From assembly GCF_014649035.1 (NCBI RefSeq), contig NZ_BMSG01000033.1, positions 1 through 64,000 of the forward strand: 64,000 nt of DNA, given 5' to 3'. Shown one piece after another: positions 8,767 through 17,054 of this stretch; position 1 is the stretch's first letter, and every line of letters begins with the position of its first letter. A program made the translations under genes and the position numbers. This stretch comes from Streptomyces sindenensis. Its GTDB lineage: Bacteria > Actinomycetota > Actinomycetes > Streptomycetales > Streptomycetaceae. The notes below the pieces were generated by a model. It made no database searches. It was given only the letters and a program-made list of their open reading frames with translations, and was not told the origin of the DNA.

Positions 8767-11634
8767 ATGGGAGTTCTCGAGGATGTCCGGTACGAGGGTG
8801 TTGATCTTCGTCCGTGGGGGAAGTTCGATCGTGCGACGCGGATGGTGTATTCGCTGCTGTTCCACTTGATCGATGTGGGTGCGGTGGCTGGGGTGCTGTG
8901 GGACCGGTTCCTGACTCCGAGCCAGCGCGAGGTCATCAGCACAGGACTCAGCATGTCGCAGGAACGGGCGCGTTCGCTGGTGCTGTTTCTGGCTGCCATG
9001 CATGACATCGGAAAGCTGATCCCGTACTTCCAGTCTCTCGAACCTGCGGCGCAGATGCGGCTGGGGGAGGACCTGCTGGCGGACACGGGCCGTCTGGTTG
9101 AGGTTCCGCACGCTCGCGCGTCAATGCATGCGGGGCTGCATCTGCTGGGCGAGCTGGGATTCGAGCTCGGTGGCAACGACAGCCCCGCCGTACGCGCTGC
9201 TCAGTGTCTGGGCGGCCACCACGGCCGGTTTCTGCAGCTCGACGTGGACGGAGCAGCCTCCGCCCACCGGGTCCAGGCCATCTTGGGCGGGCCCGTGTGG
9301 CAGGATCTGCGCCGCCGCTACACCCGCCTGCTCTGGCACCTGTTCGGAGTCGGTGAGGCCCCGGGACGGGTGTCGGTCGAGGCTGCGGTGCTGATCACGG
9401 GGCTGACGATGGTCGCTGACCGGGTCGCGAGCCAGCGCCGGTACTGGGTGCCCAATGCGCACACTCCGTCTTTCGGCGCCGCCGAGCACCACAGTCACGC
9501 CCGCTGGCAGGCGGAGGAGGAAGTCGAGCGGATCGGCCTTGCCCGCTTCCCGCTGGACCGCGTCCCGTTCAATGCCGCCCACCCGGGTCTCGTGGAACCG
9601 AACGCTCTGCAGGCTTCCGTGATGGAGGAGCTGCCGCACCTGGTCGCCGGGCGGGGGAGTGGCATCGCTGTGGTCACCGACGCGATGGGGGCGGGCAAGA
9701 GTGTGACCGCCCTGGAGATGGTGCGGATCTTCAACGAGCACTGCGGTACCCAGGGGGTGATGTGGCTGCTGCCGTCCACGGCTGCCGCCGACCAGGTCTA
9801 CGAGGTCCTGGACCAGTACGTGCGCGCACACCGGCCCGAGTACGCACCGGTGACACTGGTGCACCACCACAGCGACCTCAACGAGGCCTACACCCACCGG
9901 CGTCTGTCCCCGGAGGACGCATCCGTCCTGGACGGGCCGCCCGACGGCCCGTTCGCCGACGATCAGGACGGCCTGTTCGCCGGCGACGAGAGGGAGTGCG
10001 GTCCGGGGGCCGCAGGCCCGGACCGGTGGCTGCGCGGACGGGACAACGCGCTCCTGGCCCAGTACACCGTCTCCACCACCGACCAGGCGCAGATGGCCGC
10101 CCTCCCCGTCCGCCACAGCGCGTTGCGCATGCTGGCCCTCTCGGGCAAGACCGTCGTGGTCGACGAAGCCCACGCACTCGACCCGTTCAGCCAGCTCCAG
10201 CTGCTGCGCCTGCTGAACTGGCTGGGAGCCCTGAACAGCCCGGTCGTCCTGCTGTCGGCGACGATGCCCGCCTCCACGACCACCGAGCTGGTGCGGGCCT
10301 ACCTGTCCGGTGCCGGCCGGACCGGACTCCACAGTGTTTCGTTCGCCCCCGGCTATCCCGGGTGGCTGTTCGCGGACGCGGCCACTGCCACCGCACACCG
10401 CATGCCCGAGCCGGCCCAGGACCGGCAGCGGGCCGCTCAGCGCAGGACCGCCCGCATCCGCATCCGGCCCATCACCTACCGGCGCCTCGGACAGGCCGAC
10501 CGCAACATCGAGGCGGGGGAGCGCCTGGCCGTGATCGCCGACACCCTCCAGCCGGTGATCCGCGACGGCGGATGCGCCGCGGTGGTCTGCGCGACCGTCG
10601 CCGACACGCAGGACACCTACGCGTACCTGCACCGCATATGGACCGGCCCGCCCCACGACCTGGTCCTCGTCCATTCCAGGGTGGGGGAGCGGCGGCGGCA
10701 TGACGCTCTGGGAGAGCTTCGCCGCGAACTGGGGCCTACCGGTCCGCGCCCGGCCCGACGCGTCTTCGTCACCACCAGCCTCCTCGACACGAGCCTGGAC
10801 ATCGACGTCGACCTGATGGTCAGCGATCTCGCTTCCCTGGCACGGCTGCTGCAGCGTTTGGGCCGTCTGGCTCGCTTCGCCAGCCGGTGGACCGGGACGG
10901 ACCGCCGGCCAGCCTGGTGGGACCGTGACAACAGCCCGACACTGACAGTGCTGCACCCGGTCAACTCCCGCGGCGAGACCGCCCTGCCGCCCGGGTGGGG
11001 CACGGTCGAGCCCCCTGTCACCCTCCACGAGACCGCCCGGCTCCTCCCGGACCTGGAGAAGGAACCTCTCGTCGTGCCCGACGATGTACAGGCTCTCGTC
11101 GAACAGGTCCACGGCGTCACTTCCGGATTCGCGGCGGAGACAGCGCGCCTGCGGCAGATGGCCGCCGCACACCAGAACCGCACCAGCCGTCAGCAGCAGC
11201 TCAGCGCACTGCATCTGGTGCCACCGCCGAAACGCATCTCTTCTTTGGCCGACCTGCACCGCCAGCACCTCACCACCGCCCAGGCGGCAACCAGGCCCGG
11301 TGTCCTGCCCCGCCGCCTACTGCCCTGCTACCGCGGCCGCGACGGCACTTTGACCCTCGACGCAGCAGGTCTCCTCCCACTCCCGGACCAGGAACACCTC
11401 AGCACCCGCCACCTGCGCAGCATCCTGGAACACACCCTGCCTGTCCCGGCCGCCTGGGTCACCCGCGCTTCCGCCCGGCACCAGCCGCCCGCCAGCTGGA
11501 AGCAGCACCCTCTTCTCGCCGACACCCTGCTGCTACCCACCGATTCCACCACCCGTGAGAGTGAACAGTGTTTCGGCCAGCACCGGCTCCGCATGGACGA
11601 ACAGCTCGGCCTTCTACACCGCAAGCAGCAGTGA
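8767..11634 (+). CDS. cas3: Cas3 HD nuclease-helicase (type I-E)
   Basis: 955-residue effector nuclease that is recruited by target-bound Cascade, unwinds the non-target strand and degrades it. The N-terminal HD domain shows the expected metal ligands: FHLID near residue 36, AAMHDIGKL near 78, SMHAGLHLL near 120 and LGGHHGRF near 147. The SF2 helicase follows, with Walker A TDAMGAGKS near residue 304, DEAH in VVVDEAHALDP near 465, motif III LLSATMP near 498, and motif VI LLQRLGRLARF near 695. Length is normal. ATG at 8767 follows a ggaggg stretch very closely, so the true start could differ by a few codons. All catalytic motifs look intact, which is unusual beside a transposase pair because known CRISPR-associated transposons generally lack Cas3. 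Confidence 0.95.
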   Translation: MGVLEDVRYEGVDLRPWGKFDRATRMVYSLLFHLIDVGAVAGVLWDRFLTPSQREVISTGLSMSQERARSLVLFLAAMHDIGKLIPYFQSLEPAAQMRLGEDLLADTGRLVEVPHARASMHAGLHLLGELGFELGGNDSPAVRAAQCLGGHHGRFLQLDVDGAASAHRVQAILGGPVWQDLRRRYTRLLWHLFGVGEAPGRVSVEAAVLITGLTMVADRVASQRRYWVPNAHTPSFGAAEHHSHARWQAEEEVERIGLARFPLDRVPFNAAHPGLVEPNALQASVMEELPHLVAGRGSGIAVVTDAMGAGKSVTALEMVRIFNEHCGTQGVMWLLPSTAAADQVYEVLDQYVRAHRPEYAPVTLVHHHSDLNEAYTHRRLSPEDASVLDGPPDGPFADDQDGLFAGDERECGPGAAGPDRWLRGRDNALLAQYTVSTTDQAQMAALPVRHSALRMLALSGKTVVVDEAHALDPFSQLQLLRLLNWLGALNSPVVLLSATMPASTTTELVRAYLSGAGRTGLHSVSFAPGYPGWLFADAATATAHRMPEPAQDRQRAAQRRTARIRIRPITYRRLGQADRNIEAGERLAVIADTLQPVIRDGGCAAVVCATVADTQDTYAYLHRIWTGPPHDLVLVHSRVGERRRHDALGELRRELGPTGPRPARRVFVTTSLLDTSLDIDVDLMVSDLASLARLLQRLGRLARFASRWTGTDRRPAWWDRDNSPTLTVLHPVNSRGETALPPGWGTVEPPVTLHETARLLPDLEKEPLVVPDDVQALVEQVHGVTSGFAAETARLRQMAAAHQNRTSRQQQLSALHLVPPPKRISSLADLHRQHLTTAQAATRPGVLPRRLLPCYRGRDGTLTLDAAGLLPLPDQEHLSTRHLRSILEHTLPVPAAWVTRASARHQPPASWKQHPLLADTLLLPTDSTTRESEQCFGQHRLRMDEQLGLLHRKQQ

Positions 11635-11952
11635 TCACCATGAGTGAAGACCACTATCGAAAGTATTACGCCACTACTTGATCGTCGTACTTTCTCACCG
11701 GTCGGGAGATGGTGCGGCGGCATGATTCGCTGTGCTGGCGCACCACCGAACACTTGGGCGCACATCGCACACCATGACGCCTCACAAAGGCACGGCGATG
11801 CCCCCTGCGCAGCACCGATCAAGCCTGCCTCCTTGGCCACCACGCTGCCGCACCGCAGCGAACCACTTCAGACCACGCCTTAGCCCCCCCGGCTGTCTAC
11901 CGCCCGGGGCCGGGCCGCCGCACGCTCCCGCCCTCTCCGAAAAGACACGCTC
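11635..11952. other. Intergenic gap between cas3 and cse1
   Basis: 318 bp with no convincing gene. Short open frames here lack ribosome-binding sites and have no recognisable composition. The gap suggests that cse1 and the downstream genes may have their own promoter separate from cas3. No clear hairpin or operator was found by eye. Confidence 0.4.
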
Positions 11953-13518
11953 TTGCCCGCGTTACCCCAACCCGACGTCACGTTCAGCGCAGCCGACCAT
12001 CCGTGGATCAACGTCCGCACCGGCCCCCAGTACGACCAAGTGGGCCTGCGGGACCTGTTCCTGGACGCCCACACCATCGACGACCTCGCCCTGCCTCACC
12101 CTCCGGCAGCCTCAGCGCTCTTGCGGATCGCGGTCGCGATCACGGCCCGGATCACCGGCCTGGACGATCCCGAACTCACCGCCTCCCAGTGGAACGCCCT
12201 GCGCCGTACCTGCCTGAAGCAGGGCCGGTTCACCCCGGACGCCGTCCACGCCTACTTCGACCGTCACGCCTGGGACGTCTTCGACTTGGTGCGGCCCTGG
12301 CTGCAGGAGCCCGCGCTGCGTACCCAGTGCGACCACAGCAGCGGTATCAACGCCTTCGTGCCCGGGCGCCCGGCCGGGAACAACTTGGCGTGGTTCAGCC
12401 CGCACGGCCATCACACCGCCGAGCCCGTGCCCACCGCCGAGGCACTGCAGATCCTGCTCATTCACCACTACTACGGCCGCTCAGGCCAGTGCACCCCCCG
12501 CACCGTGGACGGGGTCACCACCGGAAGCCAGAACAGCGGGCCCCTGCGCTCCACCGTTTCCTTCCACCCTCTGGGCCGCACCCTGCACGAAACGCTTCTG
12601 GCCGGTGTGCCGGCCTTCACCGGCGACGAACAACTCCCAGGCGCCGACGCCTGCCCCTGGGAAGAGACAGCCCCCAGCACGCAGAACCCGTCAACTCTGG
12701 TGACCTGGCCCGGCCGGCTACTGACCGGACAGAGCCAGCACGCGATCCTCCTCGTGCCCGGCCCCGGCGGGAGCACCGTCACCGACGCCTACCTCACCTG
12801 GGCCACAAAAGAGCCCGAGGAAGCCGAGGAGCCCAAAGAGCCCGAGATCAGCACTGATCCCTACCTCTCCTACCGATTCATCACCGAACGCAAGAGCGTC
12901 ACCCGGCGCCGCACCAAGAACCGCGCTGATGCGTCCCGGGCGTGGTGGCGGGAACTGGACACACTGGTCCTGGCCCCAGACGAACACGGCACATACGTCC
13001 GGCCGGCCGTCTTCGACACCCTCAACGACCTTCCTGAGGACCTGCGGCGCAGTCTGCGGATCCGCGTCCACGGATTCGATCAGGACGGCAAGGTCATCGA
13101 CCGCCAGTGGTACACCGCGATCACCCCGCCGCTGCTGAACTGGACCCAGGAACACGACCCGGCCAAAGCCCAGCGCATCGCCGAATGCTGCCGGGAAGCC
13201 CAACAGACCGCCCAACGGCTTGCGACCGTCGCAAAGAAGGCCTGGAAGACCGCCACCCACAGCGGAGCCTCCAAGACCACGTGGGCGAACAAGGCCCTGG
13301 CCCGGTACTGGCCGAAGGCCGAGACAGTGTTCTGGCGGCTGCTGGACGAGCCCGAGACCAACGCACCCGCCGCTTTCGCGGCCGCGGCCGCGGCCGCTCT
13401 GCGGGAAGTCACCGAAGCCGCCCGGATCCGCCACAACTCCGCAGCCCACGCCGTCGCCCATGCCGTCAAGGGCCTCCACCGCCGGCGGCGGCCCTCAGCA
13501 CCCCGAAAGACCGCATGA
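11953..13518 (+). CDS. cse1: Cse1/Cas8e, Cascade large subunit
   Basis: 521-residue large subunit of the I-E Cascade, which recognises the PAM and recruits Cas3. The N-terminus FSAADHPWINVRTGPQYDQV followed by LRDLFLDAHTIDDLAL is the Cse1 signature (usually DEPWIPV...SLRELL...). Further family features are GINAFVPGRPAGNN, ALQILLIHHYYGRSGQC and the C-terminal helical bundle from about residue 385. The only start that keeps the N-terminus is TTG at 11953. The fourth codon is TTA (11962-11964), the rare leucine codon read by bldA tRNA in Streptomyces. The stop overlaps the cse2 start (ATGA), so the two are translationally coupled. Confidence 0.9.
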   Translation: MPALPQPDVTFSAADHPWINVRTGPQYDQVGLRDLFLDAHTIDDLALPHPPAASALLRIAVAITARITGLDDPELTASQWNALRRTCLKQGRFTPDAVHAYFDRHAWDVFDLVRPWLQEPALRTQCDHSSGINAFVPGRPAGNNLAWFSPHGHHTAEPVPTAEALQILLIHHYYGRSGQCTPRTVDGVTTGSQNSGPLRSTVSFHPLGRTLHETLLAGVPAFTGDEQLPGADACPWEETAPSTQNPSTLVTWPGRLLTGQSQHAILLVPGPGGSTVTDAYLTWATKEPEEAEEPKEPEISTDPYLSYRFITERKSVTRRRTKNRADASRAWWRELDTLVLAPDEHGTYVRPAVFDTLNDLPEDLRRSLRIRVHGFDQDGKVIDRQWYTAITPPLLNWTQEHDPAKAQRIAECCREAQQTAQRLATVAKKAWKTATHSGASKTTWANKALARYWPKAETVFWRLLDEPETNAPAAFAAAAAAALREVTEAARIRHNSAAHAVAHAVKGLHRRRRPSAPRKTA

Positions 13519-14174
13519 TGCCCACCACCGCCGAACACCGCGCCTCCTGCGACGAGTTCGTCGCCCACATCCACGACCTGTGCGCCGAACCCGGTACCCG
13601 CGTCCGCCTCAGCCGGGGGAGAGGCAGACCTGTAGAGGAATGTGCTCCCATGGACCGCTATCTGGCCCGACGTACCGCGCGCCGGGCCGGGCGTCGCGCC
13701 TACTACACCGTCGCCAGCCTCATCGCGACAGCAGGCCCCCAGACCCACACCCCAGGGGTGCGCCCCGAACCTGAAGACCCTGCCGCCCTCATGACCACAG
13801 GAGAAGACGCCACCGGCACCCTGGGCGGCCCTCTCGTGGCCCCCACGAAACCAGCCCCCGCTCCGTCGGCGCCCGACCCCGCAGCATGGTTCGCCCGGCC
13901 GAACCTCGGCGCCACCCTCGCCGTAGCAGTCCGCACAGCCGGGCACAGCGCCGGGCGCACCGAAGACACCCTGAGTGTCCTCACCCGTCTCAGCGACGAC
14001 CAACTGCACCGCCGCCTGCCCTCCACCGTCACACGCCTCCTGAAGGACAACGTCACCCCCGACTGGGGGGTCCTCCTCTACGACCTGGTGCAGCGCCCCT
14101 ACCAACGTGACCAGGTCGGACTGCGCTGGCGCGACGCCTTCTACCTCGCCACCCCCGAACCCCGGCGCTCCTGA
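13515..14174 (+). CDS. cse2: Cse2/Cas11, Cascade small subunit
   Basis: 219-residue Cse2-like protein. In I-E Cascade two copies form the belly that stabilises the crRNA-DNA duplex. Visible features are the N-terminal helical region with RYLARRTARRAGRRAYYTVASLIA and the C-terminal LPSTVTRLLKDNVTPDWGVLLYDLV, matching the usual 'W..LL.DL..W' ending of the family. A low-complexity Ala/Pro linker lies near residues 80-125. The start ATG 13515 overlaps the cse1 stop by 4 bp. It is identified from position and these motifs, since Cse2 sequences are weakly conserved. Confidence 0.8.
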   Translation: MMPTTAEHRASCDEFVAHIHDLCAEPGTRVRLSRGRGRPVEECAPMDRYLARRTARRAGRRAYYTVASLIATAGPQTHTPGVRPEPEDPAALMTTGEDATGTLGGPLVAPTKPAPAPSAPDPAAWFARPNLGATLAVAVRTAGHSAGRTEDTLSVLTRLSDDQLHRRLPSTVTRLLKDNVTPDWGVLLYDLVQRPYQRDQVGLRWRDAFYLATPEPRRS

Positions 14175-14424
14175 ACCTCCCGGCCGCGAGCAGCCCCGCT
14201 GCTGCCTGCCGGTACTCACCGGCCAGACACCCCTGGCACAGGCCACCGGGCGGTTCACGCTCCCGACGTCCGTCCGCCCCCGGGCCACCTCCGCCCAAGC
14301 TCACCACCTTCGCCCAGGCCCACCCACAGCACCGACAGGCCTCGACCCCTTCCTGCAGCCCACGACTCCGTACTCCGCGGAGCGTCCCCGCGGCATGCCC
14401 GCCACCTCACCGAAAGAGCTCTCC
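14175..14424. other. Unusual 250-bp gap inside the cas operon
   Basis: Every other junction in this operon overlaps or is nearly contiguous, but 250 bp separate cse2 from cas7. The cas7 frame stays open through it from 14107, but the encoded sequence is Pro/Ala/Arg-rich and unlike Cas7. A Shine-Dalgarno-like gaaagag precedes ATG 14425. I see no second gene or strong hairpin. It could hold an internal promoter or be a remnant of a lost segment. Confidence 0.4.
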
Positions 14425-15582
14425 ATGCACGAGCCGGCCCGCTTTCTCGACCTGCACATCCTGCACCCCGTGACCGCGGCGAACCTCAACCGAGACGCCG
14501 ACAACGACCCCAAAACCCTCTCCTACGGGAACGCGACGAGGGCCCTCGTCTCCCCTCAGGCGTGGAAGCGCCCCATCCGTCTCAACGTCGAGCAGGAACT
14601 GGGGGAGCACGCCGTTCGCACCCGCATGGTGCCGCCCCTCGTTGCCCGGAAGCTGCGAGAAGCCCAGTGGCCCGAGGACCTTGCCGCGTTCGCCTCCGCG
14701 CAGATCGTCCACTCCGCCAAGGACGGAGGTCTCAAGCACAACGCCAAGGACGGCAACCGCACCCAGGCCATGCTCTACCTCCCCGCCGGCGTCATCGACG
14801 ACCTCGTCGCCCTGTGCGAAAAGCACCGCACGGAACTGGAGGAAGCTCTCGCCGCCCAAAACCCCAAAGACGACATCAGCCCGGTCCTGCCCACCAAAGA
14901 CCTCGCCGCGCACCTGACCAGCCGCACCGCGAGCATCAACCTCTTCGGACGGATGCTCGCCGAACTGCCCGCCGGCCACGTCGAAGCGGCCGTCCAGATG
15001 GCCCCCGCCTTCTCCGTCCACCGCAGCGACCCGCAACCGGACTTCTTCACCGCCGTCGAGGACCTGCCCATGGGAGGCGACAGGGGCAGCGCCCATCTGG
15101 AGACCGCGTTCCTCACCACCAGCCTCTTCTACCGATTCGCGACCATCAACATCACCGACCTCCACCACAACCTCGGACCAAGCACCTCCACCGACACCGT
15201 CACCAGCCTTGTCGAGCTCTTCGTCCGCCACTTCATCCTCAGCATGCCCGGCGGCAAGAAGACCTCCACCGCCCCCCACACCCTCCCCGACCTCGTCCAC
15301 TACACCGTCCGCGACCGCCGCTCCGTTTCCTACGGCGCCGCCTTCGAACAGCCCGTCAAAGCCGCCCCCCAGGGCGGCTACACCATCCCCGCCCGCCAGG
15401 CGCTCACCGACTACGCCACCACCGTCAGCCGCCTGCTCGGCACCCGCCACCTCATCGCCCACGGCCACACCAGCACCACCAACAAGCCCATCAAGACCCT
15501 CGGCACCCAGCACACCTCCTTCGACGACCTCGCCGCCGCCTGCGCCACCGCAGCAACCACCACCCCTGCGGGTCGGCCGTGA
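14425..15582 (+). CDS. cas7: Cas7/Cse4, Cascade backbone subunit
   Basis: 385-residue backbone protein; six copies coat the crRNA in Cascade. The start MHEPARFLDLHILHPVTAAN, then LNRDADNDPKTLSYGNATRA, is the classic I-E Cas7 N-terminus (usually 'FVDVHVLQSVPPSNLNRDD.G.PK...YGG..R'). SQAWKR is seen as SPQAWKRPIR, and the central HLETAFLTTSLFYRFATINI fits the family. The RRM-like core and thumb are of normal length. Its stop overlaps the cas5 GTG start. Confidence 0.93.
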   Translation: MHEPARFLDLHILHPVTAANLNRDADNDPKTLSYGNATRALVSPQAWKRPIRLNVEQELGEHAVRTRMVPPLVARKLREAQWPEDLAAFASAQIVHSAKDGGLKHNAKDGNRTQAMLYLPAGVIDDLVALCEKHRTELEEALAAQNPKDDISPVLPTKDLAAHLTSRTASINLFGRMLAELPAGHVEAAVQMAPAFSVHRSDPQPDFFTAVEDLPMGGDRGSAHLETAFLTTSLFYRFATINITDLHHNLGPSTSTDTVTSLVELFVRHFILSMPGGKKTSTAPHTLPDLVHYTVRDRRSVSYGAAFEQPVKAAPQGGYTIPARQALTDYATTVSRLLGTRHLIAHGHTSTTNKPIKTLGTQHTSFDDLAAACATAATTTPAGRP

Positions 15583-16388
15583 CCGGGCTCATCCTGCGCC
15601 TGGCCGGCCTGCTCCAGTCCTCCGGCGAACGCGGCGTCTTCCACTACCGCGACACCTGCGCCTTCCCCACCCGCTCCCAGCTCATCGGCATGTTCGCCGC
15701 CGCCCAGGGCCGCCGTCGCGAACACGCCCTCGACCCCTACCCCCACCTGCAGTCACCCGGTGACACCACCGCCCCCAGCCACCGCGACCTCACCATCACC
15801 ATCCGCATCGACCAGCCCGGCACCCTCTACCGCGACTTCCACACCGTCGGCGGCGGCTATCCCCGCGAAGAAGGCATCCTCACCGGCAACGGAAAGCGCC
15901 GCAAACAATCCACCGCCACTCTGGTGTCCCACCGCGACTACCTCACCGGCGCCGTCTTCACCATCGCCGTCCAAGGACCCGCCGCGCTCACCGACCACAT
16001 CGCCGACACCCTCCAGCGCCCCCGCTTCGGACTGTTCCTCGGCCGCCGCGCCTGCCTCCCCGACGAACCCCTGGTCCTCAACCCCCAAAGCCCCGACCCC
16101 ATCACCGAACTTCTCACCCGCACCCCCCTCACCCGCACCCAGGCACCACCACCCACCGCCACACACCTCCCCACCACCTTCGTCTGGGAACACCCGCCCC
16201 CGGGCGCCGACCCCACCACCCCGCCCGACCGGGAAAGCAACAGCGAACCCGTCAACCTCACCAGCCACGCACAGCGCCACCTGCCCCGCCGCTTGTGGAT
16301 GACCACCGAACACCTCCCCGCCCACCTCCACGCCGGACCCCGGCCGCTCGACACCCTCACCGCGTACATGCACGGAGAACCCGCATGA
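15579..16388 (+). CDS. cas5: Cas5e, Cascade subunit binding crRNA 5' handle
   Basis: 269-residue Cas5e (CasD) that caps the 5' handle of the crRNA. GTG start at 15579, overlapping the cas7 stop (GTGA). The family N-terminus is clear: GLILRLAGLLQSSGERGVF and DTCAFPTRSQLIGMFAAAQG (usually 'L.L.L.GPLQSWG......R.T...PTKSGV.GLLAAALG'). YRDFHTVGGGYP and RPRFGLFLGRRACLP (usually 'P.f..YLGRRSCPP') complete the assignment. It is translationally coupled to cas6e downstream (ATGA). Confidence 0.93.
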   Translation: MTGLILRLAGLLQSSGERGVFHYRDTCAFPTRSQLIGMFAAAQGRRREHALDPYPHLQSPGDTTAPSHRDLTITIRIDQPGTLYRDFHTVGGGYPREEGILTGNGKRRKQSTATLVSHRDYLTGAVFTIAVQGPAALTDHIADTLQRPRFGLFLGRRACLPDEPLVLNPQSPDPITELLTRTPLTRTQAPPPTATHLPTTFVWEHPPPGADPTTPPDRESNSEPVNLTSHAQRHLPRRLWMTTEHLPAHLHAGPRPLDTLTAYMHGEPA

Positions 16389-17029
16389 CCAGCCTCACCC
16401 GCATCGCCCTCAACCCGCACAACCGGGCAGTCAGAGCCGACCTCGCCGACGTCGACAGCCTCCACAAGACCCTCATGCGCCTGGCCCCCGACCACAACAG
16501 CCCCACCCCCCGTGCCGCCGCAGGCCTGCTGTTCCGCACCGAGTCCGGGCCGGACCCCAACCTCCTCGTCCAGACGGCCCACACGCCCGACCTCAGCGCC
16601 CTGCCCGCCGACTACGGCACCGCCCGTACCGTCGACCTGACCCCCCTGCTGAACTCCCTCACCCCAGGGCGCACCGTCCGCTACCGCATCACCGCCGCCC
16701 CCACCGTCGCCCGCTCCGCCGGCAACCCCCACCGCCACCCCGTCACCGGGAAACGCCGCGGCAAGATCACCCACCTCACCGGAGACGACGCCATCACCTG
16801 GTGGCAGACCCGTGCCCAAGCCGTCGGAATAGAGCCCGTCACTGTCTCCGGCCTCCCCAGGCCCTTCCCCCGCACCCGCCCCACCCGCACCTCCCCCCAC
16901 TTCGTCCTCACCCAGTTCGACGGCATCGCCCGCATCACCGACACCACCCTGCTCACCCACGCCCTGACAACCGGCATCGGCAGAGCCAAAAGCTACGGAG
17001 CCGGCCTCCTCTCCCTCGCCCTCACCTGA
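16385..17029 (+). CDS. cas6e: Cas6e/Cse3, CRISPR RNA endoribonuclease
   Basis: 214-residue pre-crRNA processing nuclease that cleaves at the base of the repeat hairpin and stays in Cascade. The N-terminus SLTRIALNPHNRAVRADLAD followed by LHKTLMRL is the Cas6e start, with the candidate catalytic His in SLHKTLM (residues about 30-36). RYRITAAPTVARSAGN and GKRRGKITHLTGDDAITWW fit the central part. The C-terminal GIGRAKSYGAGLLSLA is the Gly-rich loop of the RAMP fold. Only 25 bp separate it from the transposase gene. In ordinary I-E loci cas1 would follow here. Confidence 0.93.
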   Translation: MTSLTRIALNPHNRAVRADLADVDSLHKTLMRLAPDHNSPTPRAAAGLLFRTESGPDPNLLVQTAHTPDLSALPADYGTARTVDLTPLLNSLTPGRTVRYRITAAPTVARSAGNPHRHPVTGKRRGKITHLTGDDAITWWQTRAQAVGIEPVTVSGLPRPFPRTRPTRTSPHFVLTQFDGIARITDTTLLTHALTTGIGRAKSYGAGLLSLALT

Positions 17030-17054
17030 CCCCAGCCAGAAACCACGCCCAGTC

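Noticed and set aside
9121..11268. Long minus-strand frame opposite cas3, and similar antisense frames opposite cas7, tnsB and the helicase
   Set aside because: Antisense shadows expected in high-GC DNA; the plus-strand products carry full family motifs.
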